Assembly: GCA_003427395.1 (NCBI GenBank)
Contig: BFEA01000548.1
Span: 847,237 to 893,071, forward strand
Length of the DNA: 45,835 nucleotides
From: Chara braunii
Lineage: Eukaryota; Streptophyta; Charophyceae; Charales; Characeae
Reading direction: 5' to 3'
Every line of letters begins with the position of its first letter. Positions within the stretch are counted from its first letter, which is position 1. A program made the position numbers and the translations under genes. The notes below the pieces were generated by a model, which saw only the letters and a list, made by a program, of their open reading frames with translations, searched no databases and had not been told where the DNA came from. Of the stretch, positions 41,620 to 45,835 are shown in pieces.

Positions 41620-43157
41620 CTTTGGACTGACAGTGTGGGCAGGTGGATCAGAGAGTCGCCAAACAGCAAAAGAATCAATCAGACTCTCAAGAGGTTCACT
41701 CCCCCTCGCGGTTAGACGAACACTCCTTTTCCCAGTCCTTGCCCACCTCAGACTATCACTTTCCCTCTCTCCCTGTTGTCTCTCCCTCCTCTCTCTTTCT
41801 TCTTTCGGATTGCGAGTCTCCACGGGCATCGGAAATGAACTAAAAAAAACAGATGAAGCTCAGAGAATAGAAGCTAGAACTCCTAGCCGGAGCGGCATTT
41901 CATTTGGAAGTAGAGAACAACAAAAGAAACAATCAAACTCAAAGAGAGGTCTGATCCAGCGACCCAGTCTGATCAGGCTGCATACGAGGTCCTCTCGAGT
42001 CCAACCTGACCAGCTCTGTGTCCGTACAACAAATCAGACAACGAGTGACCAAATGCAACAATGGAGAATTGACTGGTGTATAGGATGCGAGTCAAGCCAT
42101 GGATGGTGCAATCAGAATACAAGCGAAACGTCAAAACCAAGATTCCCTCGGCAGTGGGTGTCCTAATCCAAGAAGAATGAACTCATATCCCAGCCAAGAA
42201 GACAAGAGGTCAATGCCTACCCGATTTGGGTCCAGAGTCTCTCCTTGTTTGGGCCCGGTCCCGCTGGGTCCCAAGGGTCCAGCTTGGTCCCAAGGGTCCC
42301 ACGTAGGTCTCAACCAGGTCCCAACCAAGAGGAGTCCCACCTGAACTTAGTTCAGTCTCAACTGCACTGAAAAACGAAATTTCAACTTCTGGCAAAACCT
42401 AAAAACTACAACCGTTCAGAGATGAAAAGACAAAGCACTGTAGAAAGACTCGGCATGTATAACAAGATACTTCATTTTCCATCCATCAGGTGAGTAGGTA
42501 GATCACATGCATTCAGTCACACAATCAAGACCACAGAGGAGTAGGAAAAGAAACCCCAGAGTACCCCAGCAGGACAATCAATACCATACACACAAACATG
42601 GGCATCCCGTAGGTGCACGACACTTACCTGAGTGACCTTGAGCTTCGAGATGAAGAGAACTCACCCCCCTTCTCATATGGTCCTCCTGACCCATCTAACA
42701 CTACCCCTACACTAGAGTCCTATCTCCTAGGAGGGTCTGACTCCAACACCCAAGTGCAACGCCGGATCCCCCGTCGATGCTGAAGAACAAAGTAGGAACT
42801 TGCAGTCCGTTGATGCACAATGGTCGTTGACCCTCAAGCTTGCCTACTTGAGGGCAGCCCTTAAGTTGCCCATTGTCTCCCTTGAATCAGATTCCAGGTG
42901 CGAGTGCCTCTCACTGTCGCCTCTCTCAAATCGCCGCATGAAGTCTCCTCGAAATGTCTCGCCACCCTAATCTCACTCTCAAGCAACCTGGTTAGGGTCT
43001 ATGTTGACCCCACATGTCCTAACCAGGTGGGGGCAGCTTCCCTTAGCCACGCTGCCCCACTTCCCTCAACCATCCAACCCTAACCCTGAGTGTTGCCCTC
43101 AACCACGTAGGTTAGGGTTAGGGTAGCAAAGTCAACTCTCACCAGCAAGTAGAATCC
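41620..43157 (-). other. M7 leader
   Basis: Noncoding sequence of about 1.5 kb between PBS and gag. From 42240 it aligns with the M1 leader (11320-12190). There is a GGGTCC-rich segment (42250-42330) and a block ACAAAGCACTGTAGAAAGA (42431-42449). A CT-rich stretch lies at 41760-41800. Confidence 0.7.
43078..43117 (-). promoter_or_regulatory. Leader hairpin near the M7 PBS
   Basis: CCCTAACCCTGAGTG pairs with CACGTAGGTTAGGG around a loop containing GCCCTCAAC. The stem differs from the M1 version (12130-12164) but the loop is the same. The arms happen to contain TTAGGG-like units. Confidence 0.6.
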
Positions 43158-43169
43158 GCTCCGATACCA
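43158..43169 (-). promoter_or_regulatory. M7 primer-binding site
   Basis: The minus strand reads TGGTATCGGAGC, one base from the LTR end (GGTCATAACA). Confidence 0.85.
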
Positions 43170-43170
43170 A

Positions 43171-44429
43171 TGTTATGACCCTAGCCAATTTCGAGATACA
43201 CATCCACTGAGAAGTACAATGCCATCCAATTGCAGAAAGAAATGAATGAACTTGAGAGGAGAGAGAGGAGTAGAAGAAGAAGAAGATGTACACCAGCAAA
43301 GACAATGACTAGGCTCTTCTTCTTCGCCCAACAATCTCCTCCTCCTTATCTCCCTCTCCTCTTATTCATACAAGAAATAATAATCCAATGTTGAATGATT
43401 GGTCCAGAATCATGTCCGAGTCCCTTTTCTAGTGCAGGTATCACTCAAGGTCCACCATAGCCATGGCCGCCAACCCCCACTCTTCACACACATAGGCCGA
43501 GGCTATGGCGGACGACTAGGCCTTGCTCCGATGTCCAAAGCACAACGCAGAGCAGCTATGGCTGCTCCAGCTCAGGCCGCCATGCCCAGCCCTGCCTTGA
43601 AGCTTCTTGGTGTAGCTTCCCCCGGCTGGGGACTCCTTGCAACAGCTCCCACCAAGGTGATGAAGATGGCTGCCACCATAGCCAGGTAAGTACCCCCGGC
43701 GCTCCTCCCCCTTCCTCCTTCCTTCCTCCTTCTTCCTCCCTCTAGTCCTTCTTCTTCCTCCCCAGTAGCGCAGCTCCAACCTAGCGATCCTCCCTCCAGC
43801 ACTCCTCCCGTGTGTCGCCAAACTTGCACACCGAAAAAGAGGCCGGGTCTTCCGCCTGGCCAGAAGATATAGCGGCCTGCTTTGCCTCTTGGGCGGTGAC
43901 TTCCAAGCCGCTGGCATTCCCAAGCAATCGGTACCGCTTCCTCCTTTTGGAGGGAACATCATTGCAGACTCTGATATTGCCCCTACAGGCCCTATACTCA
44001 AACTGGTACCCGCTAGACCTAGCCTACACTATCGGCCTCTAAAAATGCCACTTTTGTCTTCTTCTGCTCGGCCTCCGGTACCTGCATATTTACCCCCCTG
44101 CCGGGAGCGGTACCGGCCTACCCGCTACTTGAGTGCTTTTTCCCTGCTGCAACCCTTCGAAGCCACGACCACAGGTAAGTACCGGCCCTGAGGGCCGAAC
44201 GAACGAACAAGTGCCTTGGCGGGCCACACACACACACACTCATACCAACCAGCACTCAGACAGGCATGGTCACACACGCAAGCCAACCAGCACTCAGACA
44301 CACATGCAGTCCAGCAAGCACACACACACACAAACTTAGCAGGCAAGGAACTCAGTAGGGCATTCAGTCTATGAGCAAAACTCATAAATCAGCTGTGTGT
44401 TTCAGTCGGTGTTTGAAAGGGTTATCACA
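43171..44429 (-). mobile_element. Complete family-A LTR, shared by M7 (gag side) and M8 (pol side)
   Basis: The minus strand runs from TGTGATAACC (44429) to GGTCATAACA (43171), imperfect inverted ends. A PPT adjoins the start and a PBS adjoins the end. CTTACCTG occurs twice in sense orientation (complement of 43683-43690 and 44173-44180), so CAGGTAAGTACC lies on the plus strand. Internal homology to M1 copies covers 43171-43760. No second LTR is inside the window. Confidence 0.88.
44222..44332. repeat. CA-rich repeat with duplicated unit
   Basis: CA dinucleotide tracts flank two copies of CCAACCAGCACTCAGACA (44246-44263 and 44284-44301). Confidence 0.8.
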
Positions 44430-44442
44430 CTATCCCCCCTCC
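44430..44442 (-). promoter_or_regulatory. M8 polypurine tract
   Basis: The minus strand reads GGAGGGGGGATAG directly before the LTR start TGTGATAACC. Confidence 0.85.
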
Positions 44443-44470
44443 AAGAGCGAGGTCCCTTCGAGCGAGTAAC

Positions 44471-45748
44471 TCATTCTGAGTCCTCGGTAAACGTATCGTA
44501 GGCGAGCAAGGCAAAGAGATTCCTAGAATACTCTGTTGCAGAGAGCCTTGCTGAGGTCTTTGGTGTGGCATTAGCGGCGATCTGTCGCTCGTAAACTTTA
44601 ACAACGCGCGGTGCGCTGCCTCGCAGTTCCTGTTTGGAGATCCAGTAGAGACCATCTAACGGGTGATGCATGAAATGAACCTGATACTGTTTGTTTCTCC
44701 CTTTACCTACATGCTGTTTGATTCTATCTATCTCATGCCCGCCCTTGATTGCGCGAGGGATCATATCTTCGCGGTAATCGAATGTCTCGGCGTCACGATG
44801 GAGATTCAGTTTAGATGCATGAAACACGGGATACGTGCGCAGGTGAGCTGGCACGTCTACAATGTACGAAGGGCCAAAGTGATCTTCCCCAATTACATCC
44901 AAAACTTCCCAAGGCCCGTAGTAAAGTGGGAAGAGTTTTCGTGAGACTCCCTCCTCCGCTGAGAATTCAGACATCTTTACCCAGACATAACTTCCTACCT
45001 GAATCTCCGATGGTTTGCGCTTCTTGTTCGCATGGTGAATCATGGCATGTTGTCGCTTGGTCATAGCTGCAACAACAACTTTGAGCAAGCGATCATACTT
45101 AGCACTGAAGCCGGGCCTGCCGGGTGTTAAACCAGGTCGCTGCTCAGGAAATAAGTAGGAGAGCGGATTACGGATCTGCCACCCGTAGTGCAGCCTGTTG
45201 GGCGTCGTGGCGGTGGCAGAGTGGACGGAGTTGTTGTACAACCCCTTGACAGAATACAGCTCCTCATCCCATGTTTCCTGATCAGGAATGATCAACGCAC
45301 GTAATAGTTGGAATACAGTCTGGTTGATCTCCTCAACCAAACCGTCGGCTTCGGGGTGTCGGCCAGATGTCATGCACAGTTTGATTCCTAGGTGGGACGT
45401 AAACTCCTTCCATTCAGTGCTAATGAAACGCGGATCCCGATCGCTCACAAGAGTCTTCGGGGTTCCAAATTGCAGCAGGTATTTTTGCTGAAATTCGCGA
45501 ATCACTAGATCTTTTGGGGCATGAGGCGGTAAAGGGATCAGATTGAGAAACTTCGAAAATCGGTCAACAATCACCATGACTTGTGAAAACCCGTTCTTGC
45601 TTACCTTACCCATGTCAGTGAAATCGATGGAGACAGACTCCCCGGGACAATCCGGAATGGGTAGGGGTGTGAGTAGCCCCATGGGCTTTTGTCTACATGG
45701 TTTGATTCGTTGACAGACTTGACATTCAGTCTCAGCAGTCCCTTTCAT
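44471..45748 (-). CDS. M8 integrase with chromodomain (open frame, N-terminus lost)
   Basis: A 425-codon uninterrupted frame ends with TGA at 44471-44473. It starts inside the zinc domain: only CQVCQR (C-x2-C) remains and the two His are deleted. The catalytic core is complete: SVSIDFTDMGK (Asp), VSDRDPRFISTEW (Asp), SGRHPEADGLVEEIN (Glu). Then come YNNSVHSATATTPNRLHYGW, KLFPLYYGPWEVLDVIGED, FHASKLNLH and a chromodomain (HEIDRIKQHVGKGRNKQYQV to GLYWISKQEL). It lies directly upstream of the PPT and LTR, as expected. It is the best-preserved pol part of the window. The ATG used by the frame is not the natural start, since integrase is cleaved from Gag-Pol. Confidence 0.93.
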   Translation of the reverse strand: MKGTAETECQVCQRIKPCRQKPMGLLTPLPIPDCPGESVSIDFTDMGKVSKNGFSQVMVIVDRFSKFLNLIPLPPHAPKDLVIREFQQKYLLQFGTPKTLVSDRDPRFISTEWKEFTSHLGIKLCMTSGRHPEADGLVEEINQTVFQLLRALIIPDQETWDEELYSVKGLYNNSVHSATATTPNRLHYGWQIRNPLSYLFPEQRPGLTPGRPGFSAKYDRLLKVVVAAMTKRQHAMIHHANKKRKPSEIQVGSYVWVKMSEFSAEEGVSRKLFPLYYGPWEVLDVIGEDHFGPSYIVDVPAHLRTYPVFHASKLNLHRDAETFDYREDMIPRAIKGGHEIDRIKQHVGKGRNKQYQVHFMHHPLDGLYWISKQELRGSAPRVVKVYERQIAANATPKTSARLSATEYSRNLFALLAYDTFTEDSE

Positions 45749-45835
45749 GCCAGGCCAATCAAACTGTCTCAGCAGGTTAGCGTAAGACCGAAGGGCATTA
45801 TGGTAAACTCATAAAGCCCATCGCGTGTTTTGAAC
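45749..45835 (-). pseudogene. RT fragment fused to integrase by internal deletion (M8)
   Basis: The minus strand from the window edge reads FKTRDGLYEFTIMPFGL (RT, just before the catalytic YLDD block) and then switches to YANLLRQFDWPGMKG of the integrase N-terminus. The missing part is the YLDD block, the RT thumb and RNase H. A few bases around TTACGC may be the junction. RT continues beyond the window. Confidence 0.8.

Noticed and set aside
43078-43130. Interstitial telomere repeat
   Set aside because: Only two TTAGGG-like units on each arm; explained as the stem of the leader hairpin.

Overview
The window looks like repeat-rich nuclear DNA of a streptophyte: a charophyte alga such as Chara, or another plant. 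This is inferred. It rests on several families of chromodomain-type Ty3/gypsy LTR retrotransposons, primer-binding sites of the form TGGTATCGGA(G/C)C (close to the plant initiator-Met PBS), tRNA-derived SINE-like units, a plant-type LINE C-terminus, long GA/CT tracts, and no recognisable prokaryotic or single-copy host gene. I found no intact host gene, rRNA or tRNA gene. Nearly everything is mobile-element DNA in different stages of decay.

Layout. 38-2812 and 11217-13010: element M1 (minus strand; LTR, leader, gag, protease, RT remnants), split by M2. 2813-11216: element M2 (plus strand), with matching CGGAG target duplications, inverted LTR ends, PBS, gag, protease, RT, RNase H and integrase, broken by stops and frameshifts. 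13011-16036 plus 25083-25170: M3 (plus; integrase, PPT, LTR, gag), split by M4. 16037-25077: M4 (minus), a near-complete 9 kb element with two about 1.2 kb LTRs and AGAAA duplications; its gag frame has no frameshift but seven in-frame stops. 25481-26163: M5, a minus-strand gag scrap next to an assembly gap (26164-26608). 27450-about 31410: M6, a heavily decayed plus-strand pol with its own foldback and SINE-like insertions and an LTR start.

31411-39509 has no LTR-element coding. It holds a foldback element (33230-33427), a tandem duplication (33525-33780), four AT-rich hairpins sharing a motif (34323-34631), an array of ten short hairpins with one conserved loop and different, self-complementary stems (34970-35725), a SINE with a 49-base T tract (36070-36264), and a LINE 3' end with five copies of a 25-base palindrome in the 3' UTR and a poly(A) tail (37421-38903). 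A second SINE-like unit is at 39517-39853. 40200-45835 is M7/M8 (minus): gag, leader, PBS, a complete 1259-base LTR, then PPT, an open 425-codon integrase/chromodomain reading frame and an RT stub. One LTR is shared between a gag-side and a pol-side half, as in M3.

How the parts relate. M2 lies inside M1 gag, and M4 lies inside M3 gag; both nestings are supported by target-site duplications. M1, M7 and M8 share one LTR/leader family (called A here); M2 is family B, M4 family F, M3 family E. All these LTR families, and the M6 LTR, carry a CTTACCT motif in the sense orientation, so an excellent 5' splice-site consensus lies on the antisense strand. The strongest candidate for something undescribed is the ten-hairpin array at 34970-35725. 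Next are the antisense splice-like modules in the LTRs and a leader hairpin near the PBS with a conserved loop and changing stem.
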